From the NCBI GenBank assembly GCA_045046905.1, contig JASFYU010000102.1, positions 1 to 9,036 of the forward strand: a stretch of 9,036 nucleotides of DNA. Reading direction: 5' to 3'. How positions within the stretch are numbered: position 1 is the first letter of the stretch; every line of letters starts with the position of its first letter. Positions 1-5,899 of the stretch are shown here, piece after piece. A model generated the notes under the pieces. The model was not told the DNA's origin. It saw only the letters and a list, made by a program, of their open reading frames with translations, and made no database searches. Origin of the DNA: JASFYU01 sp045046905 (GTDB taxonomy: Bacteria; Bacteroidota; Bacteroidia; Flavobacteriales; Flavobacteriaceae). Position numbers and translations under genes: made by a program.

Positions 1-223
1 GGTACTTTATACAAAGCGAGGAAGATTGAAATTAGAGAAGATGGTATTCATTCAATCTAGTGGTAATCCTATGAAAATCAACTTTCTGAGTGCATTTAAA
101 ACCACTTTTTAAGCCTCTTGTGACAAAAGATTATATTTTTGTAACATTAAGCTATTAATTTTATTTTCATTCATCTATTTTTGTTACTTTAGCGAGGTTA
201 AGACTTCATAAACCTTGTAGATA
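1..223. other. Left edge: possible 3' tail of an upstream gene, then AT-rich spacer
   Basis: No gene can be assigned here. Reading from the window edge, frame 1 is open to a TAG at 58-60 (tail ending EIREDGIHSI). Frame 2 is open to a TAA at 110-112 (tail ending LSAFKTTF), and frame 3 stops at 27-29. Either of the first two could be the end of a + strand gene lying mostly outside the window, and nothing decides between them. The reverse strand has many stops. From about 113 to 223 the sequence is AT-rich and non-coding, with two exact TAnnTTTG boxes at 134-141 and 176-183. A TTAAAA/TTTTAA inverted repeat near 97-112 is pure A/T and too weak to call a terminator. Confidence 0.35.
176..183 (+). 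promoter_or_regulatory. Candidate -7 box for the SPOR-like gene/menA
   Basis: TATTTTTG matches the Bacteroidota -7 consensus TAnnTTTG exactly. Transcription would start near 190, giving a leader of about 34 nt before the ATG at 224. A second exact match lies at 134-141 and a near match (TACTTTAG) at 185-192. None has a convincing TTTG -33 element at the usual 17-23 nt spacing, so the true start is undecided. Confidence 0.35.
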
Positions 224-823
224 ATGCCATTTATAGAAGAAAGCGATTTACTTGAATTGCATAAGAATATAGACAAATCACAAATCATTAACGAGCGTTT
301 TTTAGATCAGATAAAATTTAAGAACAAAGAGCTCAAAAGAAGTAAATTTCAACGAAACGTATTGGCCGTTGTTACTGGCTTGTTTTTGATAGGTACTTTG
401 GCGATTACCTCATTTACGGCTGGTCTAACTAGTTCAAACGCCTATGATGGGCCAAGTAATCTTTTGGTGTCGATTGATAGCTTAGAAATGCATAAGGCCA
501 GAATAGATAACCTTAGAAAACAAAATGAAGAATTAAGTTTAGTAAAAGAGTTTTACTTGGCTAAGAACTTTTTAGAAAAAGAGAAAGTATATTCAGTTCA
601 GATTAAATCATTTGTAGAGAACAATATTATTTTAGCCTCCGAAGCGCTGACAAATACATTGTTCGTCAAGACGAATCCATTTTATTCGTATTCTCTAGGT
701 AACTTTGAAACCTTAAAAGAGGCACAGATGTTTCGAAAGCAATTGGTTAACCTCGGTTTTCAAGATGCTTTTGTGGCCTCTTACAAAGAAGGGAAACGAG
801 TACAAATAGAAGATCCTTTTTAA
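224..823 (+). CDS. Membrane-anchored coiled-coil protein with SPOR-like C-terminal domain
   Basis: This 199-residue protein has a charged cytoplasmic N-terminus (1-45) and one hydrophobic segment at about 46-67. A short coiled coil follows (about 84-118, with regularly spaced Leu/Ile), then a C-terminal region at about 121-193. That region has the SPOR pattern: a first strand YSVQIKSF, then YSYSLGNFETLKEAQMFRKQL, then GFQDAFVASY near its end. SPOR domains in other proteins bind peptidoglycan lacking stem peptides; whether this divergent copy does is unknown. The topology should be N-in, with the SPOR-like part in the periplasm. The ATG at 224 is well placed after -7-like boxes. The stop codon is only 2 nt before the menA start, so the two genes are very probably cotranscribed and translationally coupled. 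No enzymatic motif is visible. The function is not established, and the SPOR assignment rests on pattern reading only. Confidence 0.85.
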   Translation: MPFIEESDLLELHKNIDKSQIINERFLDQIKFKNKELKRSKFQRNVLAVVTGLFLIGTLAITSFTAGLTSSNAYDGPSNLLVSIDSLEMHKARIDNLRKQNEELSLVKEFYLAKNFLEKEKVYSVQIKSFVENNIILASEALTNTLFVKTNPFYSYSLGNFETLKEAQMFRKQLVNLGFQDAFVASYKEGKRVQIEDPF

Positions 824-825
824 TT

Positions 826-1734
826 TTGTCAAAACTACTCGTTTGGCTTAATGCAGCTAGGCCAAGAACGCTTCCACTTTCTGTTTCAGGGGTTATTGTA
901 GGCACGGCACTAGCAAACTTTTACGGCCAAAAAGATCCTCTTATATTTATTCTTGCCTTGCTTACCACAATAAGTTTTCAAGTTACGTCTAACTTCGCCA
1001 ATGACTATGGTGATGGGGTCAAGGGAACCGATAATGAAAATAGGGTAGGCCCTAAACGTACACTGCAAAGTGGACTCTTGACTCGAAATGAATTAAAATC
1101 GGGGATTGTCATCGCCATTGTCGTCAGCCTTATTTTAGTATTGGCAGTGCTTTATGTTTCTTTTGGAAAAGAACATATGACATATTTTGCCCTGTTTGCC
1201 ATCTTGGGTATTTCTAGTATTTGGGCCGCAATAAAATATACCATGGGTAGCTCTGCTTATGGGTATAAAGGCTTTGGTGATATTTTTGTGTTCATCTTTT
1301 TTGGATTACTCGGTGTAATGGGCACCATGTTCCTTTATACTAAATGTATTACCTGGTACTCACTATTGCCTGCTTTTTCAATAGGTCTGCTGAGTACAGG
1401 CGTTTTGAACCTGAATAATTTGCGAGACCACAAATCAGATAAAAAATCGAAAAAGAATACCCTGATCGTACAAATGGGATTTGAGAACGGAAAGAAGTAC
1501 CATTTCTCCTTGCTAATTCTCGCATTTCTAAGTCTATTGGCTTTTGTTATTTTTAATACTTCGAACTGGTATCACTTTGTACCATTAGCTGCCTTCATGC
1601 CTATTTTTTTGCATTTGCAAATGGTCTATAGAACTGGCAATTCTGCAAAATTAGATCCTGAATTAAAGAAATTGGCTTTGAGTACTTTTTTGTTGTCTTT
1701 GTTATTTTATATCTGTTATAATAATTTTTTGTAA
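826..1734 (+). CDS. menA: 1,4-dihydroxy-2-naphthoate polyprenyltransferase
   Basis: MenA is an integral membrane enzyme of the UbiA superfamily. It transfers a polyprenyl chain to 1,4-dihydroxy-2-naphthoate (DHNA), giving demethylmenaquinone. The 302-residue length is normal for the family. The N-terminus WLNAARPRTLPLSVSG is the typical MenA opening. The first Asp-rich motif is N59-D60-x-x-D63 with D69 (NDYGDGVKGTDN), and the second is N197-N198-L-R-D201-H-x-S-D205. Both bind the Mg-diphosphate of the prenyl donor. The intervening YGYKGFGDIFVFIFFG stretch is also typical, and about eight to nine hydrophobic segments are present. No ATG exists in frame between the in-frame stop at 748-750 and the conserved N-terminus, so the TTG at 826 is the best start. 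It lies 2 nt after the previous stop, which suggests coupling. The presence of menC and menE nearby supports the MenA assignment over other UbiA members such as UbiA or heme O synthase. Confidence 0.95.
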   Translation: MSKLLVWLNAARPRTLPLSVSGVIVGTALANFYGQKDPLIFILALLTTISFQVTSNFANDYGDGVKGTDNENRVGPKRTLQSGLLTRNELKSGIVIAIVVSLILVLAVLYVSFGKEHMTYFALFAILGISSIWAAIKYTMGSSAYGYKGFGDIFVFIFFGLLGVMGTMFLYTKCITWYSLLPAFSIGLLSTGVLNLNNLRDHKSDKKSKKNTLIVQMGFENGKKYHFSLLILAFLSLLAFVIFNTSNWYHFVPLAAFMPIFLHLQMVYRTGNSAKLDPELKKLALSTFLLSLLFYICYNNFL

Positions 1735-1739
1735 TTTTG
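1732..1739 (+). promoter_or_regulatory. Candidate -7 box overlapping the menA stop
   Basis: TAATTTTG matches TAnnTTTG, and its first three bases are the menA stop codon. Transcription would begin near 1746, leaving about 22 nt before the TTG start of the response regulator. No clear TTTG -33 element is seen at 17-23 nt upstream. It may be a weak or activator-dependent promoter, or a chance match. Confidence 0.4.
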
Positions 1740-1767
1740 AAGTATAAGTATTAAAACCACTAGACCC

Positions 1768-2517
1768 TTGGAACAAGCCGTTAAAATTCTTATTGTAGAG
1801 GATAATGTTATTATTGCTGACGATATACAGTGTATGCTTGAAGAGATTGGTTACGAAATCGTTGACAATGTTATTGTCTATGAGCAGGCCGTAGAAGTTT
1901 TAAAGACACAGGCTGTAGACCTTGTTTTGATTGATATTATTCTTGCTTCTGACAAAACCGGTATAGATTTGGGTAAACATATCAGAGAGAACTATAACAT
2001 ACCCTTTATATTTGTTACTTCGAACTCCGATAGGGCAACGGTTGAAAATGCAAAGACCGTAAAACCGAACGGGTATTTGGTAAAACCCTTCGAACAACAA
2101 GATCTTTATACTTCTATAGAGATAGCGCTGTCCAATTTTATTTATTCCGATGGAAAAAAGAATACGGCAGTAAGCGATGTAGATGTTCCTATGTCAAACA
2201 GTGTTTTGAAAGATTCGATATTTGTTAAGAAACAACATCTGTATTATCGCATTCAATTCGAAGAGATACAGTTTATAAAAGCTGACAATGTATATTTGGA
2301 AGTAAATACGGTAGATAAAAAGTTCTTGGTTCGCTCGCCCTTAAAAGATTATCTAGAAAAATTGCCTAGAAACAAATTTTACAGGGCGCATAAATCATAT
2401 ATAGTCAATGTAGATCATATCGATGCGATTAACTCCAAGGACATTATGATTAATAATACCTTAATACCCATTTCCAAAGATTTTAAGGAGTTTATTATTT
2501 CGGCAATGAATTCTTAA
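1768..2517 (+). CDS. LytTR-family response regulator
   Basis: A 249-residue two-component transcription factor. The receiver domain spans about 5-123: acidic pair E11/D12, phosphoacceptor D56 (LVLIDI), T84 and K106 (LVKPF) are all in place. A linker of about 25 residues leads to a C-terminal LytTR DNA-binding domain (about 150-245) with the hallmark FYRAHKSYIVN at 204-214. LytTR proteins normally bind paired direct repeats about two helical turns apart. No ATG is available: the frame has a stop at 1738-1740, so TTG at 1768 is the preferred start (ATT at 1750 is a poorer alternative). The histidine kinase 716 nt downstream is the obvious candidate partner, though HisKA_2 rather than LytS-type kinases is the less classical pairing for LytTR. 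The regulator follows menA by 33 nt and could be read through from it or from the box at 1732. Its target genes are not shown by the sequence. Confidence 0.93.
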   Translation: MEQAVKILIVEDNVIIADDIQCMLEEIGYEIVDNVIVYEQAVEVLKTQAVDLVLIDIILASDKTGIDLGKHIRENYNIPFIFVTSNSDRATVENAKTVKPNGYLVKPFEQQDLYTSIEIALSNFIYSDGKKNTAVSDVDVPMSNSVLKDSIFVKKQHLYYRIQFEEIQFIKADNVYLEVNTVDKKFLVRSPLKDYLEKLPRNKFYRAHKSYIVNVDHIDAINSKDIMINNTLIPISKDFKEFIISAMNS

Positions 2518-2839
2518 ATTAAGTAGTAAGCGTTTTATTAAAAATGCAATTCTTACCAGAAATTTACGGCCCCTCATTTGGCCATACGCCTTGATTTACA
2601 AAAAAAATTGATAAAAAAGATTCACTCGATTTACTAGTGATTTGAGTTTGGCAGCTTATGTTCTATCAGAGGATGATCTTAGGTGTCAAAATACTCTTTA
2701 ATGGATTGTTATCAATGAGTTCGTTTAAAAAGATAGGTGTGTAAAATCAAATTAAGTTCAGTATTTTTTGAATAATTATCAGATTATATTTAGCTGGGCA
2801 TCCCCTTTTTTTTCATAATCACGGCCTTATGTCAACTCC

Positions 2840-2869
2840 ATGAAATGCACAAAAATCGGATGAAATACA
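2840..2869. repeat. Direct repeat ATGAAATnCA, 20-nt period
   Basis: ATGAAATGCA at 2840-2849 and ATGAAATACA at 2860-2869 match at 9 of 10 positions and lie on the same DNA face, two helical turns apart. That geometry resembles paired direct-repeat sites of LytTR regulators, but the sequence does not match any LytTR consensus I know. The link to the neighbouring regulator is inference. Confidence 0.35.
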
Positions 2870-2904
2870 TCGCGGTCGTGTATTATTCGCGTTTACCACA
2901 AAAA

Positions 2905-2916
2905 TGTAAGGTTACA
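2905..2916. repeat. 12-nt inverted repeat TGTAAGGTTACA
   Basis: Perfect 5-bp arms (TGTAA/TTACA) flank a GG centre. This is the size of a small operator half-site arrangement and too short for a stable RNA hairpin. No binding protein can be named. Confidence 0.3.
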
Positions 2917-2939
2917 CAACATATTTCTATATCGTTTGA

Positions 2940-2959
2940 TTCAAAAACATATTTTTGAA
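2940..2959 (+). promoter_or_regulatory. Inverted repeat enclosing a -7-like box
   Basis: TTCAAAAA (2940-2947) and TTTTTGAA (2952-2959) form a perfect 8-bp inverted repeat around CATA. An exact TAnnTTTG match, TATTTTTG at 2950-2957, lies inside it. If used, transcription would start near 2964 and give the kinase a leader of about 270 nt. No TTTG -33 element is seen at normal spacing, so this could be an operator, a promoter covered by an operator, or an A/T-rich coincidence. Confidence 0.35.
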
Positions 2960-2966
2960 ATGATAA

Positions 2967-2983
2967 TGAATCTCCCTGAATCT
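2967..2983. repeat. Direct repeat TGAATCT, 10-nt period
   Basis: TGAATCT occurs at 2967-2973 and again at 2977-2983, separated by CCC, so the copies are one helical turn apart. It lies 7 nt downstream of the inverted repeat at 2940-2959 and could be part of a protein-binding site. No factor can be named. Confidence 0.35.
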
Positions 2984-3087
2984 TATCTTAAAGTTCGTAT
3001 GAATTCTGTAATATGATTTAGACGTACACCACTATATCATAAGCGGTCAAAAGTTTGCGTACACAATCACCTATATTGTTATAACAT

Positions 3088-3131
3088 AATTTCTTTGAGA
3101 AGAAATTAAAATTAGAGAGCATTAATTTCTT
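3088..3131 (+). promoter_or_regulatory. Two mutually exclusive hairpins upstream of the kinase gene
   Basis: Three segments compete for pairing. AATTTCTT (3088-3095) pairs perfectly with AAGAAATT (3100-3107) across a 4-nt TGAG loop. The same central segment, extended to AAGAAATTAA (3100-3109), instead pairs perfectly over 10 bp with TTAATTTCTT (3122-3131) across a 12-nt loop. Both cannot form together, which is the layout of an RNA switch or attenuator. The stems are A/U-rich and therefore weak, no U-tract follows, and a DNA operator with repeated half-sites is an equally good reading. It matters in RNA only if transcription starts upstream of 3088. Confidence 0.4.
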
Positions 3132-3204
3132 GTAAAGGCATAGAAGCATATCAAATGCTGAATTTGTCTTACAACATAAATTTAGCAAAGCCATTATATA
3201 GCAG

Positions 3205-3212
3205 TATGTTTG
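3205..3212 (+). promoter_or_regulatory. Candidate -7 box of the histidine kinase gene
   Basis: TATGTTTG fits TAnnTTTG. Transcription from about 3219 would leave a leader of about 15 nt before the ATG at 3234. Upstream, TTTAG at 3181-3185 is only an approximate -33 element. It is the best-placed promoter candidate for the kinase; the alternative is a start further upstream near 2964. Confidence 0.45.
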
Positions 3213-3233
3213 GTTTTGTTCCTTTAGTATGAT

Positions 3234-5195
3234 ATGAAAAAATTGATTGGTATAAATTTCACGACCCTTTTTATTTGTTACCTGGCCTTTTGCCCTGTTT
3301 TGGCTCAGGACACGATTTCTGACGAAAATAGTCTATTCGAAAAATTTCGGAAGGTAGAGAAGTCCTCTGAAAGGTTCAAATTCTTTTTTGATACTCCTAA
3401 TCGTTATATTGAAAATTCGGCTTATGACTGGCAACAGACAGTTAATAGGTATATCAATACAGCCCAAAAAGTGAAAGACACGTCTGCTATTCGCCACTAT
3501 AGGCTTATACAAGCGCAGATATCATATGATATTGGAAATTATTTTAAAAGTTTGGCACTTGCCAAAGAGCTTAATAAAGAAGACCTGAATCTAACTTCAA
3601 AGACAATTTTGTTGGATCTAATGGATCAGAACTATGCTCAGCTAGCCATGTACTCAGAGCAAATTGAGATACGAAAAGAAAAGAAAAAACTTGGGATAGT
3701 CAAGAATCCAACATTTTATGATATATATTCGAATTTAGGCTTGCATAGGAAGGCGATGAGAGAATATATTGAGCAGGTACAAAAAGATATCGATGATAAG
3801 GACTATTTTGCCAAGGCTGAATTTTACAATAATGTAGGAACTTATCTTAGATTAGACAAATCTGCCCCCACAGCACTTATTAACTACAAAAAGGCGAAAG
3901 GGTATGTGGAGGTATATTTAAATGATGTCACCAAAAAAAAATCGGAAAATGACATTATAAAAGGGTATCTCCTAAAAGCTGTTGCGGAAGGGAATATCGG
4001 AAAATGCTATGTTCAATTGAAAGAATATAAGACTGCTATCCCATACTTAGATAGTAGTATCACCAAAATCAAGGAATATAAAATCGGAATGTTCTCTTCT
4101 GAAATTGTCGAGAATTCATTGGAGATTGCTGAATGTTATCTGCAATTAGGAGATTATGAAAAGGCCACCGATTATTTGAGTGATGACTCAGGGCCTCGTA
4201 AGACGTCGAGCGTTCTTAAAAAAAATAGACTTCTGGCATTATATTATGATAAGACCAAGAATTTTGAAGATGCCGTACGGTATCTCAAAAAAAATATAAG
4301 AATTAGAGATTCAATAAACATCAACGAATCTGAACTTCGAAAACAACAATTGGCAACCGTTATGAGCGAAGAAATGGCCAATACCAGAACAATGATGGAG
4401 GATCAGAAACTTGCATTAGAACATCAGAGAAATAAAATGCAGGCGCAAGACGAGAAAATTAATCTGGTGTTTATTTCCTTGGTTTTCACGTTATTGGGTT
4501 TTGCAGGCTTAGTATATGCTTATCTCAAAAGTATTAAGAACCAACGAGTGATTGCCAAGCAAAAACATATTATTGAAAAATCTTTGATAGAGAAAGATTC
4601 TCTGCTCAAGGAGATTCACCATAGAGTAAAGAACAATTTGCAAATGGTTTCAAGTTTGTTGAGCCTACAGGCCAGGAACACCAAGAGTAAAGCAGCAATT
4701 GTAGCCTTAGAGGAAGGTAAAAGCCGCGTAAAGGCAATGGCTCTTATTCATCAGAAACTATATCAGAATGATGACTTATCGGTTATCGAAATGCAGGGAT
4801 ATATCGAAAGCTTGATCAATAGCGTACAGGCGGTCTATAAAAAGGGGGGGCATAACATCAATATAACCATCGATGCCGAAGGTGTTGAATTGGATATTGA
4901 CAGGGCGATTCCCTTTGGTCTTATACTGAATGAATTGGTGTCGAACTCTTTTAAATATGCTTTTCCTGTTGATGCTGAGAATGGGAAAATCTATATTCAT
5001 ATAAGAAAAATGGGAGGCAAAGAAGGCTTCTTTGAATATACCGACAATGGTATTGGCCTGCCCGAAGATACCGATGAACGAGCAAGTTCTTCTATGGGTA
5101 TACGTCTAATGAACCGCTTGGCCAATCAGTTGCAAACAAAATTAAATATTGACAAAACTACTGAAGGAGTTCGTTTTTGGTTCAATTTCCTTTAA
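3234..5195 (+). CDS. TPR-containing HisKA_2 sensor histidine kinase
   Basis: A 653-residue membrane sensor kinase. Residues 1-25 form a signal peptide (KK, hydrophobic core, then VLAQD). The region to about 360 is helical with TPR-like repeats, clearest at 253-276, 293-315 and 335-355, and should lie in the periplasm. A coiled coil (about 365-408), a membrane segment (411-431) and a second coiled coil (about 436-458) lead to a HisKA_2 dimerisation domain with E460-IHHRVKNNLQ, where H463 is the probable phosphoacceptor. The HATPase domain has an N box (LNELVSNSFKYA, N571), a G1 box (D604-N-G-I-G) and a G2 glycine at 622. There is no receiver domain, so it must act on a separate regulator, plausibly the LytTR protein upstream. 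The ATG at 3234 gives a proper signal peptide. The gene carries several homopolymers: A9 at 3933-3941 and A5G7 at 4839-4850. The ligand or stress sensed cannot be told. Confidence 0.94.
   Translation: MKKLIGINFTTLFICYLAFCPVLAQDTISDENSLFEKFRKVEKSSERFKFFFDTPNRYIENSAYDWQQTVNRYINTAQKVKDTSAIRHYRLIQAQISYDIGNYFKSLALAKELNKEDLNLTSKTILLDLMDQNYAQLAMYSEQIEIRKEKKKLGIVKNPTFYDIYSNLGLHRKAMREYIEQVQKDIDDKDYFAKAEFYNNVGTYLRLDKSAPTALINYKKAKGYVEVYLNDVTKKKSENDIIKGYLLKAVAEGNIGKCYVQLKEYKTAIPYLDSSITKIKEYKIGMFSSEIVENSLEIAECYLQLGDYEKATDYLSDDSGPRKTSSVLKKNRLLALYYDKTKNFEDAVRYLKKNIRIRDSININESELRKQQLATVMSEEMANTRTMMEDQKLALEHQRNKMQAQDEKINLVFISLVFTLLGFAGLVYAYLKSIKNQRVIAKQKHIIEKSLIEKDSLLKEIHHRVKNNLQMVSSLLSLQARNTKSKAAIVALEEGKSRVKAMALIHQKLYQNDDLSVIEMQGYIESLINSVQAVYKKGGHNINITIDAEGVELDIDRAIPFGLILNELVSNSFKYAFPVDAENGKIYIHIRKMGGKEGFFEYTDNGIGLPEDTDERASSSMGIRLMNRLANQLQTKLNIDKTTEGVRFWFNFL
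4839..4850 (+). repeat. A5G7 homopolymer pair within the kinase gene
   Basis: Five A then seven G encode K536-K537-G538-G539, between the HisKA_2 and HATPase domains. A G7 run stands out in this AT-rich sequence and could be prone to slippage. A one-base change would remove the ATPase domain. In this copy the reading frame is intact. Confidence 0.6.
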
Positions 5196-5200
5196 TTTTG
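5193..5200 (+). promoter_or_regulatory. Candidate -7 box overlapping the kinase stop
   Basis: TAATTTTG fits TAnnTTTG and begins with the kinase TAA stop codon. Transcription would start near 5207, about 12 nt before the hydrolase ATG at 5219. The only TTG upstream ends at 5179, 13 nt away, which is shorter than the usual spacing. The downstream sequence AAAGGA (5205-5210), 8 nt before the ATG, is an unusually good Shine-Dalgarno for this group, but a start at 5207 would truncate it. Confidence 0.35.
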
Positions 5201-5218
5201 AAGTAAAGGACTTCAGAA

Positions 5219-5899
5219 ATGCAAATTACTTTTTTAGGCCACGCTTCTTTACTTATTAAAATAGGTAACACTACCGTATTGGTTGATCCCTTTATTTCGG
5301 CGAATGAAAAGGCTTCTGGTAAAATTGATATCAAGAACTTAAAGCCAGATTATATTTTAGTGACCCATGCGCACCAAGACCATATCTTAGATGTCGAAGT
5401 CATCGCTGAGAATACTGGCGCTCTAATTGTGAGCAACTATGAGATTGCGACCCACTATGAAAGCAAAGGGTATAAAGTTCACCCAATGAACCATGGTGGC
5501 AATTGGACCTTTGATTTTGGAAACTTAAAATATGTCAATGCCGTTCATACCTCTTCTTTTCCTGATGGTTCTTACGGTGGTCAGCCCGGCGGATTTGTGC
5601 TATCTGCTGAAAACCGACATATCTATATTGCGGGTGATACTGCCTTGACCATGGATATGAAATTGATTCCGCTGACCACAAATTTGGATCTAGCCATTTT
5701 ACCGATTGGTGATAATTTTACCATGGGCGTTGATGATGCCATACTTGCCGCCGAATTTGTCGAGTGCAAGAATATTCTAGGCTATCACTATGATACCTTT
5801 GGCTATATCGAAATAGATCAGGATCAGGCGATAAGAAAGTTTGCGAAGGCCGGCAAAGAGTTACACCTTTTAGAAATTGGAAAATCGATAACTATCTGA
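5219..5899 (+). CDS. UPF0173-type metal-dependent hydrolase
   Basis: A 226-residue soluble protein of the metallo-beta-lactamase fold. The metal ligands are visible in order: H50-A-H52-Q-D54-H55 (the HxHxDH motif), H110, D140 (YIAGDT) and H190 (GYHYDTF). The opening MQITFLGHASLLI, the VDPF at 22-25 and the GGQPGGFVL stretch (120-128) are characteristic of the UPF0173/YtkL-like family. Length is normal and no signal peptide is present, so it should be cytosolic. Two metal ions are expected in the active site. The natural substrate of this family is not established. Relatives are, to my knowledge, often found near menaquinone genes in Flavobacteriia, which makes a pathway-linked hydrolysis (for example of a CoA thioester) conceivable but unproven. 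The start is an ATG with AAAGGA 8 nt upstream. The 3' end overlaps the convergent SDR gene by 8 bp. Confidence 0.92.
   Translation: MQITFLGHASLLIKIGNTTVLVDPFISANEKASGKIDIKNLKPDYILVTHAHQDHILDVEVIAENTGALIVSNYEIATHYESKGYKVHPMNHGGNWTFDFGNLKYVNAVHTSSFPDGSYGGQPGGFVLSAENRHIYIAGDTALTMDMKLIPLTTNLDLAILPIGDNFTMGVDDAILAAEFVECKNILGYHYDTFGYIEIDQDQAIRKFAKAGKELHLLEIGKSITI

Larger units (their letters stand above)
2518..3233. other. 716-nt non-coding region rich in repeats, between regulator and kinase
   Basis: No credible gene is present; the longest ATG-started frames noticed on the + strand are 28 and 32 codons with no recognisable product. The region contains several short structures:
- a GGCC pair at 2568-2571 and 2580-2583;
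- the repeat ATGAAATnCA at 2840-2849 and 2860-2869, spaced exactly 20 nt;
- CACGGCC (2820-2826) able to pair with GGTCGTG (2874-2880);
- the 12-nt inverted repeat TGTAAGGTTACA (2905-2916);
- the inverted repeat at 2940-2959 and direct repeat at 2967-2983;
- CGTACAC twice (3023-3029, 3058-3064);
- the palindrome TGTTATAACA (3077-3086);
- overlapping hairpins at 3088-3131.
The length is unusual beside gaps of 2-35 nt elsewhere on this strand. It may hold operators, a long kinase leader, a small RNA or remains of a lost gene. Confidence 0.6.

Noticed and set aside
821..828. TAATTTTG as a promoter for menA
   Set aside because: Transcription would start near 835, inside menA and after its TTG start, so it cannot supply a full menA mRNA; coupling to the upstream gene is a better explanation.
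2568..2583. GGCC-N8-GGCC hairpin as a terminator after the response regulator
   Set aside because: Only 4 bp of stem, no U-tract on either side, and 50 nt after the stop; insufficient to call.
2658..2744. 28-codon frame starting MFYQRMILG
   Set aside because: Short, no recognisable motif or ribosome-binding signal, and of a length expected by chance.
2860..2958. 32-codon frame starting MKYIAVVYY
   Set aside because: Short, contains the -7-like box in its last codons, and has no supporting features.
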